The notes beneath the pieces were generated by a model. That model worked only from the letters and a program-made list of their open reading frames with translations, made no database searches and was not told the DNA's origin. From an uncultured Eubacteriales bacterium (GTDB taxonomy: Bacteria > Bacillota > Clostridia > Oscillospirales > CAG-272), in contig CAKRTQ010000006.1 in NCBI GenBank assembly GCA_934402395.1, positions 1 to 64,000 of the forward strand: 64,000 bases of DNA, read 5' to 3'. Positions 40,713 through 50,435 of this stretch are shown here, one piece after another. Position 1 is the stretch's first letter; every line of letters starts with the position of its first letter. A program made the position numbers and the translations under genes.

Positions 40713-41753
40713 TTACCTCTCCCAACGTCCGAGGACGTCCTTTATATAATCAAGCGATGCTATTCTCTCTTTTACTTCGTCAACACCGAGCATACGGGTG
40801 TTATTGGAATTGAATTCGGCAGAGGTGTTGCGGTTCTCATCTCCGTCCCTGAAATATTTGTCATAATTCAGTCCGCGCGTATCGGCAGGCACACGGAAAA
40901 AGCCGCCCATGTCTATCGCTCTTGAGCACTCCTCGTTTGTAAGGAGTGTTTCGTACATTTTTTCGCCGTGGCGTATGCCTATGATCCTGATATCGGACGG
41001 GGATGCCCCAAACAGCTCGCACACCGCCTCCGCCTGCGTGCCGATCGTACAAGCAGGCGCCTTCTGGATCAGCAGATCGCCGTTTTCTCCGTGCTCAAAA
41101 GCAAAAAGGACAAGATCGACCGCTTCGTCAAGCGACATTATAAAGCGCGTCATACCCGGTTCGGTCACCGTGATCGGGTCGCCGTTTTTTATCTGGTCTA
41201 TCCACAGCGGGATCACAGACCCGCGCGAACACATAACATTTCCGTAGCGGGTGCAGCATATGCGCGTTTTTCCCGAATGGCGCGATTTTGCGACAGCGAC
41301 TTTTTCTTCAAGCGCCTTTGTGATGCCCATTGCGCTTATGGGATATGCAGCCTTGTCGGTGGAAAGGCAGATAACGCACTCCACGCCCGCATCTATCGCG
41401 GCGCTCAGCACGTTATCGGTACCGATAACGTTGGTCCTGACCGCCTCCATCGGAAAGAACTCACACGACGGCACCTGCTTCAGCGCCGCAGCGTGAAAAA
41501 TATAGTCAACACCGTGCATTGCATCCCGCACCGAGTCGATGTTACGCACGTCTCCGATATAAAACTTGATCTTATCAGCAAATTCGGGCATTTTTGCCTG
41601 AAATTCGTGCCGCATAGTATCCTGCTTCTTCTCATCGCGCGAGAAAATGCGTATCTCCCCTATGTCGGTGCGGAGGAACCTGTTCAGTACGGCATTTCCG
41701 AACGACCCGGTACCGCCGGTTATAAGCAGCGTTTTGTTCGTAAAAAGATTCAT
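40713..41753 (-). CDS. capE: UDP-GlcNAc 4,6-dehydratase/5-epimerase CapE
   Basis: 346 residues. The first enzyme of the UDP-L-FucNAc route, an inverting 4,6-dehydratase. NAD-binding TGGTGSFG (~12), FHAAALKQVPSCEFFPMEA, LSTDKAAYPISAMGITKALEE with the SMGxxK form replacing YxxxK, and RYGNVMCSRGSVIPLW are all as in CapE/WbjB/FlaA1-type enzymes. Length fits CapE. The start is supported by the coupled position 15 bp behind the kinase-like gene. Confidence 0.95.
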   Translation of the reverse strand: MNLFTNKTLLITGGTGSFGNAVLNRFLRTDIGEIRIFSRDEKKQDTMRHEFQAKMPEFADKIKFYIGDVRNIDSVRDAMHGVDYIFHAAALKQVPSCEFFPMEAVRTNVIGTDNVLSAAIDAGVECVICLSTDKAAYPISAMGITKALEEKVAVAKSRHSGKTRICCTRYGNVMCSRGSVIPLWIDQIKNGDPITVTEPGMTRFIMSLDEAVDLVLFAFEHGENGDLLIQKAPACTIGTQAEAVCELFGASPSDIRIIGIRHGEKMYETLLTNEECSRAIDMGGFFRVPADTRGLNYDKYFRDGDENRNTSAEFNSNNTRMLGVDEVKERIASLDYIKDVLGRWER

Positions 41754-41768
41754 TTTTATGACCGTTCC

Positions 41769-43004
41769 TTATTTCATTGTCGCGCGTGTCAGATATGTGA
41801 CACCGTATTTTTCATCCGTTTCGCAGCTGCGCCATTCCGAGGCATCAATGAGAAAGTCGCCTCTCTCATCTGCTGTTTTCATGACCGCACGCCGCAGCTT
41901 TGATATCCGCCGCGCAAGTGCTGCCCTTTGCAGCACGTTCAGATACGGGCGCAATTTTTTTGTAATGGCAGCGGTGTCTGCGCGCAAGAGTCTTTCCGCC
42001 GTCGCCGTGTCAAGATGCTGCCTTGCCACCCTGCCGCGCCTGTCAACAAAGGGAGCGCACCCGGAAAGCGCGCGTCCTATGCCGCATGACGGAAAGAACG
42101 CCGTGGGATTATCGTTGTCAAAAGCACAGACGGAAAGCCTGCCGTTTTCATCTTTTAAGACATTGTAGTTGTTCGGACCGTGGTCCGGCTGGCAGGAGAG
42201 CACGTCAAGCAGGTTGAGATCGGTCAGCGCGCACGCCAGCGCGCCGTCCGGAGCGACTTCGGCATCCAACATTCTCATTCCCGGCACAGCCGGACAAAGC
42301 AGACCGAGCATACAGCCCTCGCCCGTGACATCTATAATGCACCACTGCGCATCGGCTATAAGGTGAGAGAGCCCCATTTCCTCGGCGAGGACGCGGGATG
42401 CAAGCGTTCTTACGGAGCCGAAAAACGAATGCCCCTCTCCTCGAGCCACACGCAGCGTGCGGAAAGTAATCGCCGACGAGCGCATATACCAGAGAAAATA
42501 TATCCCGATATCGGAAAGCCCATCCGGCATATCGCCGAACCCAAAGGCATCAAAAAGATTCGCATTGTTTCTTGTTGCGCCGTTCCAGATGGAAAAACCC
42601 ATTCTGTCGGCAATTGCATCGGCACCTGCCATAGTACCGAAGAATCTGCGCATTCCGCGCTTTTTATTTACGTATTCCGCAAATCCCGATATTTCGGCAC
42701 CCGAAAAATCAAGTTTTATCGGCATCTCCTGACCGAAATTTTCACTTGGTATGCCTATGCGCCCAAGCGTTGAAAAAAAACGTTTGATGCGGCAGTCGAA
42801 GAATTCATCCCGGGGCATGAGCACGGGACATTCCCTGAAATAATACGACCTGCCGGCTCGGCGGAATGAAATTATCGGATTTGTTGACAGACTGAAATAT
42901 GAGAGTTCGTTCCCGTTGAGCGCGATGCGCACGGGGACAAGCCCGGATTCGTCAATGTATTTGGATGTAAGGCTGTACGCCAGCCTGCGCAGCGTCCGCT
43001 TCAA
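41769..43004 (-). CDS. Atypical kinase-like protein in polysaccharide operon
   Basis: 411 residues from a TTG start (GAGGAGACAGAC as RBS). No standard polysaccharide-enzyme family is recognised. Around residues 280-310 the sequence SCQPDHGPNNYNVL ... VCAFDNDNP has the D-H-x(3)-N ... D-N-D layout of the catalytic and metal loops of PI3/4-kinase-, HipA- and Fam20-like atypical kinases. An N-lobe-like stretch lies at ~190-245 (GHSFFGSVRTLASRVLAEE, MGLSHLIADAQWCII). It has no signal peptide. It could phosphorylate a glycan, lipid or protein of the pathway. Function is inferred from motif only. Confidence 0.6.
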   Translation of the reverse strand: MKRTLRRLAYSLTSKYIDESGLVPVRIALNGNELSYFSLSTNPIISFRRAGRSYYFRECPVLMPRDEFFDCRIKRFFSTLGRIGIPSENFGQEMPIKLDFSGAEISGFAEYVNKKRGMRRFFGTMAGADAIADRMGFSIWNGATRNNANLFDAFGFGDMPDGLSDIGIYFLWYMRSSAITFRTLRVARGEGHSFFGSVRTLASRVLAEEMGLSHLIADAQWCIIDVTGEGCMLGLLCPAVPGMRMLDAEVAPDGALACALTDLNLLDVLSCQPDHGPNNYNVLKDENGRLSVCAFDNDNPTAFFPSCGIGRALSGCAPFVDRRGRVARQHLDTATAERLLRADTAAITKKLRPYLNVLQRAALARRISKLRRAVMKTADERGDFLIDASEWRSCETDEKYGVTYLTRATMK

Positions 43005-43016
43005 GTCTGTCTCCTC

Positions 43017-44306
43017 TCATTTTATATTTTTAAAGCATATACCTTCCACCATGAGAAGCGAATTACGCCTCAGGCTTTTCATAAAGAACGGCACGACAAA
43101 GGTTATGATCATCTGCGTTAAGAGCGAAGTGAACGCAGCGCCGGTAGCCCCCCAGATCGGAATGAATATGAAATTCAGTATCACATTGCAAACTGCCGCC
43201 GAAATATAAATATATTTCAGGTATTTCTGCTTGTCCTCGCATACCACCCACGCATTTCTTGCCACTCCGAGATAGGAGAAAGCCGTATACCACGTGACGA
43301 CACGCAGCGGAGCAACCGCCGGAAGGTATGCATCACCGTAAAGTATTTTTATTATCAGTCTGCCGAATATGCAGAACAGCGCCGACACCGATACGGCTGC
43401 ATAAAACACAATGGCATAAAGCCGGCGGTTCTTTTTTTCAAACAGCTCATGATCGGTTTTGTACGCCTCCATTATCGAAGGATAGACCGAATCGATTATT
43501 GCCGCAAGTACGAAACTCCACATACCGCACACGGCGGTCGCCGTAGAATAGTAACCGACATCGGCATCGCTCAGCATATGTTTGAGCATGAATTTATCCG
43601 CGTAACCGTATATTGCCACCATCAGGCTCGGAAGTATGAAATGCACGCTTCGGGAAAGTATGCGGCGGCAATCCTCGGTCGAAAACGCGAGCCTCCCCCC
43701 GCCTTCTCTTTTGTAACAGATGATGAGGAAAACGCCAACGCAGATGTAATCGAGCGCATAGGAAAATGCAAACCATTCAACGCTCTTTCCGAGGATAAGA
43801 AGCACGACCTTGTAGGCGGAGGTTATCACATACGCCGCCAACGTCGCCACAGTTGTGATCTTGGAGCGAAGCCGAGACTGGAACCAGTAGTTGAAGGTCT
43901 CAAATATATTGAATATAAGTCCGAGGCTGCAAAGTGCCGTGACCGTAATGGTCACCGGCTCGTCCGCTTCAAGCACACTGACTATGAGTATTATCACTCC
44001 AGCCGACAAAAAGCTTGAAAGCGCACGCATTGCCAGCGTTGAGCCGATTATGCTTCCCTCTCTGCCCGGATGGTCGATAAACTCCTTTACAAGCACGGAA
44101 TTTATGCCAAGCGTGCAAAACGCCATAAAAAACACCGTATAAGCCGTAGCATAATTTATGAGCCCGTAATTCGAGGGTCCGAGGTAGCGCACGGTAAACA
44201 GACCGACCGCAAAGCTTATAAGCATCTGAGCCGCCTTGCCGAAGATCAGCCATCCCGCATTTTTCACAACGGCATTGCCAAGATACCGTTTTACAGTCTT
44301 TATCAT
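43017..44306 (-). CDS. wzx: Wzx-type polysaccharide flippase
   Basis: About 429 residues, started at the ATG giving MIKTVKRYLGNAVVKNAGWL, which clears the preceding gene. About 12-14 membrane helices across the length, with the MATE/PST-type N-terminal pattern KAAQMLISFAVGLFTVRYLGPSNYGLINYA and the family's GLF..R.LGP.NYG phrase. It is expected to flip the lipid-linked repeat unit across the membrane. The only flippase gene in the operon. Confidence 0.93.
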   Translation of the reverse strand: MIKTVKRYLGNAVVKNAGWLIFGKAAQMLISFAVGLFTVRYLGPSNYGLINYATAYTVFFMAFCTLGINSVLVKEFIDHPGREGSIIGSTLAMRALSSFLSAGVIILIVSVLEADEPVTITVTALCSLGLIFNIFETFNYWFQSRLRSKITTVATLAAYVITSAYKVVLLILGKSVEWFAFSYALDYICVGVFLIICYKREGGGRLAFSTEDCRRILSRSVHFILPSLMVAIYGYADKFMLKHMLSDADVGYYSTATAVCGMWSFVLAAIIDSVYPSIMEAYKTDHELFEKKNRRLYAIVFYAAVSVSALFCIFGRLIIKILYGDAYLPAVAPLRVVTWYTAFSYLGVARNAWVVCEDKQKYLKYIYISAAVCNVILNFIFIPIWGATGAAFTSLLTQMIITFVVPFFMKSLRRNSLLMVEGICFKNIK

Positions 44307-44314
44307 TTGTCTTT

Positions 44315-45463
44315 TCACCCCGTAAACCAATCGTCGTCGAACGGCTCTGCCGCGCTGCAGGGTCCATCGGGATAAAGGTCGCATCTGCCGTGTGCGCGCA
44401 GCTCGTCCGCAAGCTTAAGAAAACGCTCTGCGGCGACATCGGCGTTCCAGGTGTCTCTTATCGTGCAATATGCACGTTCGCCAAGACTGCGGCGGCGGTC
44501 GGGAGCATCCATAAGGCTGCGAACGGCAGAATAAAGCCCGTCCGTATCTCCGCTTCTGTACACGATCCCGTTCTCGCCGTGCTTTACAAGGTATGGCACC
44601 GCCCCCGCGGCGTGGCTTGCAACAACAGCGCAGCCGCTGTTCATCGACTCATTGAGGACAGCCCCCCAGCCTTCTCCGCGATCGCTTGTAAAAAGAAATA
44701 TCTCAGCCTTTTCCATATGCGCCCTCACTTCATCCGGCGTCATTGCGCCGAGAAGCTTAACTTCATTTTCAAGCGCGTATTTTTTTATGCTTTCCTCAAG
44801 CATCTGACCTTTTTCTCCGCTGCCTATGATCTCAAGGCTGAAGGAATATCCGTCGCTTTTCAGCCTTTTTGCCACCTCAACGGCGGCTTCCGGGTGTTTC
44901 CAGTCAAGAAATCTGCCGCACCAGAGAACGGAATTTTTTCGTTTTGCGGACATAAGCTCCCCGATGTCATACGTTTTTGCCTCGGGAAAATAGCCCCACT
45001 TGTAGCTTTTCCCTCGAAACGCACCGTATTTTTGATAATCGGCAGCGGCAAACGCCCCGGCGGAAAGCAGGTAAAGTGAGCGATGCCTGCCGTAGAGAAA
45101 GTAATACTTTATCACGCGCGGCAACCGCTTGCGGCGGTCATATCCATGCTTGAAGAGACGTTCGGAATACCTGAACACAGGCTTCCCCGCGCGCAGTCTC
45201 TCCTTTACCGCCTCTGGCGGAGCACTGCCGTATATCACAACATCGGCATCGTTCACAAGCTCTGCGGCATCTCCCGCCGGCGCACCGTCGCAATGAATCA
45301 CAAACGGCGCGTCCTCATCGGGGTCCCACCCCATAAGACGGCGTTCTTCGGAAAATTTCTCGGTCGCCACAAACGCAAAGCTGTGCCCCGTAAGCCGTTC
45401 AAAGGCGCGCGAGAGCGGTCTCTGATGGTGATTGTAGAAATTTGACAAAAACACAAGCCGCAT
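44315..45463 (-). CDS. Glycosyltransferase, GT4-like
   Basis: About 382 residues, started at the ATG after AAGGAGGCGCATAAAG. GT-B fold: the N-terminal half begins MRLVFLSNFYNHHQRPLSRA; the C-terminal half has LWCGRFLDWKHPEAAVEVAK, LEIIGSGEKG and the donor-binding region FLFTSDRGEGWGAVLNESMN with the E-x7-E arrangement. It is a cytoplasmic or membrane-peripheral retaining transferase that adds one residue of the repeat unit. Sugar specificity cannot be told. Confidence 0.9.
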   Translation of the reverse strand: MRLVFLSNFYNHHQRPLSRAFERLTGHSFAFVATEKFSEERRLMGWDPDEDAPFVIHCDGAPAGDAAELVNDADVVIYGSAPPEAVKERLRAGKPVFRYSERLFKHGYDRRKRLPRVIKYYFLYGRHRSLYLLSAGAFAAADYQKYGAFRGKSYKWGYFPEAKTYDIGELMSAKRKNSVLWCGRFLDWKHPEAAVEVAKRLKSDGYSFSLEIIGSGEKGQMLEESIKKYALENEVKLLGAMTPDEVRAHMEKAEIFLFTSDRGEGWGAVLNESMNSGCAVVASHAAGAVPYLVKHGENGIVYRSGDTDGLYSAVRSLMDAPDRRRSLGERAYCTIRDTWNADVAAERFLKLADELRAHGRCDLYPDGPCSAAEPFDDDWFTG

Positions 45464-45482
45464 CTTTATGCGCCTCCTTAAT

Positions 45483-46712
45483 TTATTTTTTCCGTATCGC
45501 AGCGGGGCTTTTTTCAATTAAGTCATGGTATATTCCGATGTATTTGCCAAGCCGCTCACGCCGATCAAAATGTGCGGCACGCGCACGGCACGCCTCGCGC
45601 GTATATGGATGCTCCTCGCAAATACGCACTGTCTCACGCAGCATTGAAGCCATGTCGCCGGTATCGACAGCCACTCCGCAGGTCCCGTCGATGCATTCGG
45701 CGCTTCCGCCCGTTGCGAACGTCACCACGGGAGTGCCGCAGGCAAGCGCCTCTATGTTCACGGTCGGCAGATTGTCCTCGCGTGTGGGATTAACGAACAC
45801 GTCTGCTGCCGAATATATTTCAGCCAGCTCATGGCGGTCCGCCGTTCGCGGGATCGATATCACACCGCGCGGAAGACTTTTATCGACCTCCGCGTCTGTT
45901 CCGACCAGCACCACGGCATACCCCTCAGGGAGTTCCCCGGCAAGCTTTATCATTACATCGAGCCCTTTGCGGAAGCTCCAGCCGAATGACACGCCGAGCA
46001 CTGTTTTTTTGCCTTCAAGACCATATTTTTTTCTGATGTCGGACGGTGTATATTTGAAAACATCAAGATCAATGCCATTGTTGACCGTAACGGTGGGATA
46101 ACAGCCGAGAAAAGACTTCCCGGCAAGCTTCCTCAGCCACTCGGACGGCGTTACGACAACGGCAGTACCGATGCCGGTAAACCACTTTCTTTTTTTATTC
46201 CACACAAAACGTGTGTTGTCGGTGGGAGAAAGTGAATATACGCGCCGCACGGGACATCTGCCGCAGCCGGTCTTCCACCGTTCGCACCCGGACAGCATAA
46301 AATGCGGGCATATCGCCGTAAACGCCCAGCAATCGTGGAGCGTCCAGACAACGGGTATATCGTGCCGTTTGATGTACCCGAAAAGCAGCGGCAGATTGAC
46401 ATAGCTGCCGTGCAGATTGTGCAGGTGGATGACGTCGGGCGAATACTTACGGACGCGCCTGAGAAACGCCGCCGTGTGAAAGAAGGAAAAGAAGCCCTTG
46501 AGCATCGTCAACCTTGCGAGAAATCCGTGAATGCGGCTGTCTGTGCGCGTGCTTATGCATACTGTGTCGGGGCATTCCGGATCTCCGTCATCGCGGCACC
46601 TGTATGCCGTCAGACATCCGATCCCCGAAGAGACGCAGATATCGTGTATATCGCGGGCGATCTTTCCCGTGCTTCCCTTCCCATATACCGTGTTTATCTG
46701 TAATATCTTCAT
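45483..46712 (-). CDS. Glycosyltransferase, GT4 (WcaC-like), paralogue 1
   Basis: About 409 residues, started at the ATG overlapping the wzy stop by 4 bp; longer frames lie inside wzy. N-terminus MKILQINTVYGKGSTGKIAR, then HLHNLHGSYVNL, TLHDCWAFTAICPHF with a Cys-rich segment (CERWKTGCGRCP), and the donor site FVNPTREDNLPTVNIEALACGTPVV. Its closest relative in the window is the gene at 49223-50332, with the same motifs in the same order, so the two descend from one ancestor. Confidence 0.92.
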   Translation of the reverse strand: MKILQINTVYGKGSTGKIARDIHDICVSSGIGCLTAYRCRDDGDPECPDTVCISTRTDSRIHGFLARLTMLKGFFSFFHTAAFLRRVRKYSPDVIHLHNLHGSYVNLPLLFGYIKRHDIPVVWTLHDCWAFTAICPHFMLSGCERWKTGCGRCPVRRVYSLSPTDNTRFVWNKKRKWFTGIGTAVVVTPSEWLRKLAGKSFLGCYPTVTVNNGIDLDVFKYTPSDIRKKYGLEGKKTVLGVSFGWSFRKGLDVMIKLAGELPEGYAVVLVGTDAEVDKSLPRGVISIPRTADRHELAEIYSAADVFVNPTREDNLPTVNIEALACGTPVVTFATGGSAECIDGTCGVAVDTGDMASMLRETVRICEEHPYTREACRARAAHFDRRERLGKYIGIYHDLIEKSPAAIRKK

Positions 46713-47932
46713 TTTTCCGCGTTTTTTTGCTTTTTGAAATATGACGCATTGAGACCGGTGAGGCTCCCGTTTATCAGACAGTAAAACGGGAAGAGCCACG
46801 CCATGCCGGCTAAAATGGGCTCAACACAGAATTCGAGCAGCACGGCAACGTAAACGCACAAAAACGCCAGCTTGAGGCTCACCGCATGGTCGGTGCGGCG
46901 CAGGAATATCCACAGCCGGCGCACGCCGGACACGATTATCCCCGCAAGCATTATAAATCCCGCCGCGCCGTATTCATCGTATCCGTCAAGCAGCAGGTCA
47001 TGCGCATAGCCGTACATTGCGCGCATATTGAGTCCGCCGAATGGGTACTTGTACGCTGTCGAAAGGAATGCAAGCTTTGCGTGCAGACGCGGAAATGAGC
47101 TTGATGTGATTTTTGAAAGCGCGCTGAATCTCGCAAACAGACTTGAATTCATAACTATTTTCTGTATGCCGCCGATGTCGAATGCAAATATCACTGCCAG
47201 AAGCAGGAACGAACCGGTAATACAAAAGCGAAGCCGCTGCTTTGCGCCTCTGTCTTCAAGCACGCGCATGGCATACAGAAATCCGACCGCAAAAACTATA
47301 AGAAGTATAACAATGGATGTTCGGCAGGCGAGGATGAGATTGTACGCAAGCACACCGATGATGCACACAGCTCCGATCGCCCTGAAGCCGCGGCGCGGCG
47401 GCAGTATGATCATTGCAACGGCAAGACCGAGCATGAGGCAGGCAAGCGCCGTCTGTCCCGTTGCCGCCAGTGCGCTTCCCGTCCATATATCGTTGGTGTT
47501 GCGCCCGATCTGCTTGCCGAAATTGATAACATAATTCAGAATATAATGCGAAAACGACCCGAATGACATAACAAGCAATAACAGATAGGAATTTTTTTGC
47601 GCTTCCGCAGGGTCGAAATCCGCCGCCGCATCGTCTTCCTGCGACCTTACGACCGTCATGTTGTATCCCACCCAATAAAGAAGGACGGGTGTAAAGCATC
47701 TGAGCATGGACAGAACTCCTTCGTTCCGGTTGTACACCGCCATAAGGAGGCAAGGTAATATGTAAATGACCGATGTTAGGTCGATAATTATCTTTTTTTG
47801 AAGAAGAAACATAAAAAGGAGCGAGGCAAAAGCAAAATAGAAATATTTGGAGCAGAAATTGATCGCAGCAAAAAACAGCAGCGTACAGACCACTGCGTTT
47901 TTTATTTTGCCGACATCGATCTTCAGTTCCAC
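46709..47932 (-). CDS. wzy: Wzy-like polysaccharide polymerase/O-antigen ligase-fold protein
   Basis: 407 residues with about 10-12 membrane helices and one larger outside loop near 280-330 (FARFSALSKITSSSFPRLHA, YKYPFGGLNMRAMYGYAHDL). The pattern PFGGLN...GYAHDLLLDGYDEYGAAGF resembles the ligase/polymerase loop signature (P.G.G.....HN..L). It is the only polytopic protein in the operon besides the flippase, so it is the probable polymerase. It overlaps both neighbours (4 and 10 bp). Confidence 0.85.
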   Translation of the reverse strand: MELKIDVGKIKNAVVCTLLFFAAINFCSKYFYFAFASLLFMFLLQKKIIIDLTSVIYILPCLLMAVYNRNEGVLSMLRCFTPVLLYWVGYNMTVVRSQEDDAAADFDPAEAQKNSYLLLLVMSFGSFSHYILNYVINFGKQIGRNTNDIWTGSALAATGQTALACLMLGLAVAMIILPPRRGFRAIGAVCIIGVLAYNLILACRTSIVILLIVFAVGFLYAMRVLEDRGAKQRLRFCITGSFLLLAVIFAFDIGGIQKIVMNSSLFARFSALSKITSSSFPRLHAKLAFLSTAYKYPFGGLNMRAMYGYAHDLLLDGYDEYGAAGFIMLAGIIVSGVRRLWIFLRRTDHAVSLKLAFLCVYVAVLLEFCVEPILAGMAWLFPFYCLINGSLTGLNASYFKKQKNAEK

Positions 47933-49143
47933 TTTTTGACCTCACTCAAAAAATTTTTTATCTTTTTCCCCTGATTCAGGGGGCCTTTTTCTCTTACGAT
48001 AAAATCCTGAGCTTCCGCTCCGATGCGGAGAAGCTCATCGGATGAGTGTGAAAGCGCGTTCCGCATTGCCGCAAGCAGGCTTTTTACGCTGTTGTCATCG
48101 GCGGAAAACACATATTTCATATATTCGTCCGGTATTCCGCCCAGCCTTGTTGTAAGCAGAGGCGTGCCGGACAGCATGTACTCCGTTGTTTTGGACGGAA
48201 AACTGTATTTTGTGAACTCTTCATGCGGATCGCGCGGATTCACGAGAAGAGTTGCTTTTTTTTCGTATTCAAGTATTTCGCTGCGCGCGACAGTTCCGAA
48301 ATACCGTATTTTTTTATTGACGGCAGAGCGTTTTTTTATTTCCTCGACCGCCGTACCGTCGCCGAACAGCCAGAGCTCAACGCCGTCATTTTCACGGGAA
48401 AGCTCCGAAAAAGCGTCAACAAGGTTGAGGATACCGTATTTTTCGTGCAGCATTCCCGCATACATCACAGCGGCAGGACGTGATTTTTCCCCGGCGTGAC
48501 GGCGTGTGACACCTGAGGTATCTGCTATTCCCTCCATCACGATATACGGCTTGTCCGGCGCCACGACCGAATGCATGGCTTCGGTAAGGTAAATATACCC
48601 GTCATATTTTCCCTGAGCCTCAAGCGCGGAACGGAGGTACATCTGCTTCAGCTTTCCCGCAAGTGCGCCGTTTTTTTCGTTAATATACATATCGCGCGGC
48701 AGGTCCGGGATTATTGCCACCGTAACGAGCGAATATTTTTCGGCATACCGCATGACATCTTCTGCCATAAACGGCGGGACGGAATATGTGACCACAATGC
48801 CGCCGGGATGAACCTTTCCCCAGTGCTTCAGCACACCCGCGGCGTCGGCGCGGCGTGTGAGCTGCTTCAGTACGGGCAGATTAAGCGTTCTCAGCCACCG
48901 GCCGGAAACACCGCACGCGAGAGCTTCGGTTTGTCCGCCGAAGTACAGCAGTCGGCAGGACGGAAATGTGGGGATCATCGGAAAGCTGTACACTTCAGCT
49001 CTGCACCCGTTTTTTGCAAGTCCGCCGAGCAACGCCGATTCAAACACTATCGGCGCGACAGAGGGCTTGTTTTTACAGTCCGAGAGGAGCCTGTCATATC
49101 CGGCAATATCGCACACAGTGCCAAAATACAAGATATCTTTCAT
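47923..49143 (-). CDS. Glycosyltransferase, GT4-like
   Basis: 406 residues. GT-B fold with acceptor half beginning KDILYFGTVCDIAGYDRLLS and donor half VMYAGMLHEKYGILNLVDAF, LWLFGDGTAVEEIKK, NPRDPHEEFTKYSFPSKTTEYMLSG. The EFTKYSFPSK phrase is found in amylovoran/WcaL-like transferases. Specific sugar unknown. It overlaps the wzy-like gene by 10 bp, indicating translational coupling. Confidence 0.88.
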   Translation of the reverse strand: MKDILYFGTVCDIAGYDRLLSDCKNKPSVAPIVFESALLGGLAKNGCRAEVYSFPMIPTFPSCRLLYFGGQTEALACGVSGRWLRTLNLPVLKQLTRRADAAGVLKHWGKVHPGGIVVTYSVPPFMAEDVMRYAEKYSLVTVAIIPDLPRDMYINEKNGALAGKLKQMYLRSALEAQGKYDGYIYLTEAMHSVVAPDKPYIVMEGIADTSGVTRRHAGEKSRPAAVMYAGMLHEKYGILNLVDAFSELSRENDGVELWLFGDGTAVEEIKKRSAVNKKIRYFGTVARSEILEYEKKATLLVNPRDPHEEFTKYSFPSKTTEYMLSGTPLLTTRLGGIPDEYMKYVFSADDNSVKSLLAAMRNALSHSSDELLRIGAEAQDFIVREKGPLNQGKKIKNFLSEVKKWN

Positions 49144-49222
49144 CTTTTGTTTTGAAAAGCTCCGTTTCCTGTCATTTTACAGCGCGGTGAGCCGTACACG
49201 CGTAACCAAGAAGATCTCACAT

Positions 49223-50332
49223 TCAGCTCTTTTTTCTGCCAAGTTCCACGATCCTCCGCACGACCGACTCAAGGTCGCCCGGCTCCACCGCATTTTCGGG
49301 CGGGACCATTTCGGCGCACCCGCCCGTGCGGTACGTTATGCACGGCGTGCCGCACGCCTGCGCTTCAAGATTTACGGTCGGATAATTGTCCTCATATGTC
49401 AGATTCAGGAACACATCCGCAGCCGTGTATATCCTCGCAAGCTCTTTTTTTGAATCAGTACGCGTTATCGGAATTATCCCGCGCGGCATTTTTGCCGCCT
49501 GCGAGGGCGTCAGCCCCGCAATGACCACGGCGTAGCCGTCGCCGAGCATTCCGGCAAGGCGCACAAAATCGCCGAGTCCCTTGCGCTCACTCCATGCGGA
49601 GGCAACGCCGAGGACAACGATCTTATCCTCTATCCCGTATTTTCGGCGCATATCGCTCGCGGTCGGCACAAATGCCTCACGGTCGATGCGGTTGTTCACC
49701 ACCTCGATAGGATAGCCGCCGAGAAAGCTTTCGCGCACGAGCCCCGCCAGCCATTCGGACGGCGTTATGAGCGTCATTTTGTTCACACCGCAAAACGCCG
49801 CACGCTTTTTTTCAAAATTTCTTTTGCAGTTGTCTGCAAAAAGGCTTTTGGGATAACTCTTTTTCTGCGGACAGCGCATGCAGGCGCTGCGCCACTGCTC
49901 ACACCCGACATATGAAAAGTGCGCGCAATGACCCGTAAATGCCCAACAATCGTGAAGAGTCCACCTGACTTCCATCGCGGGGCGCGATTTTATCCAGTCG
50001 AACAGCATGCCGACGTTTATATAATACCCGTGCAGATTGTGGAGCCACAAAAGATCCGGATCGTATGCGCTTGCCCTGTCAAGAAAGCGCGCGGTCGCAC
50101 GTACAGCGCCAAAACCTTCATTGTCAAAAATACGCGCCGCAAGCGCGTTGGCTCTTACTCCCGCTTCACTGCCTATACGCACCGCTATATCGGAATATTC
50201 CTCCGGTACGCGCTCGCGCCCATAGGCTATCCTGCATTCGTCGCCGCGCGCCATATATTCTTCGGCAATATCGGTGGCGATCCTGCCGGTGCTGCGTATA
50301 CCGCAGACAGAATTGATGATCAATACTTTCAT
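49223..50332 (-). CDS. Glycosyltransferase, GT4 (WcaC-like), paralogue 2
   Basis: 369 residues. MKVLIINSVCGIRSTGRIAT at the start, LWLHNLHGYYINVG, TLHDCWAFTGHCAHF with CEQWRSACMRCP, and the donor site FLNLTYEDNYPTVNLEAQACGTPC. The Cys-rich middle and all landmarks match 45483-46712. It lacks the ~40 C-terminal residues of its paralogue. It probably adds a related sugar or the same sugar in another linkage. Confidence 0.92.
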   Translation of the reverse strand: MKVLIINSVCGIRSTGRIATDIAEEYMARGDECRIAYGRERVPEEYSDIAVRIGSEAGVRANALAARIFDNEGFGAVRATARFLDRASAYDPDLLWLHNLHGYYINVGMLFDWIKSRPAMEVRWTLHDCWAFTGHCAHFSYVGCEQWRSACMRCPQKKSYPKSLFADNCKRNFEKKRAAFCGVNKMTLITPSEWLAGLVRESFLGGYPIEVVNNRIDREAFVPTASDMRRKYGIEDKIVVLGVASAWSERKGLGDFVRLAGMLGDGYAVVIAGLTPSQAAKMPRGIIPITRTDSKKELARIYTAADVFLNLTYEDNYPTVNLEAQACGTPCITYRTGGCAEMVPPENAVEPGDLESVVRRIVELGRKKS

Positions 50333-50435
50333 TGGGATATCTCCGACCGTAGGTCATGCTGCGCCGCAGCGCAGCATGACCTGAATTGTACCGGGCTTTA
50401 TGTCAGTGAGGCAACGCCGGCGTCCCGGCTTCGGA

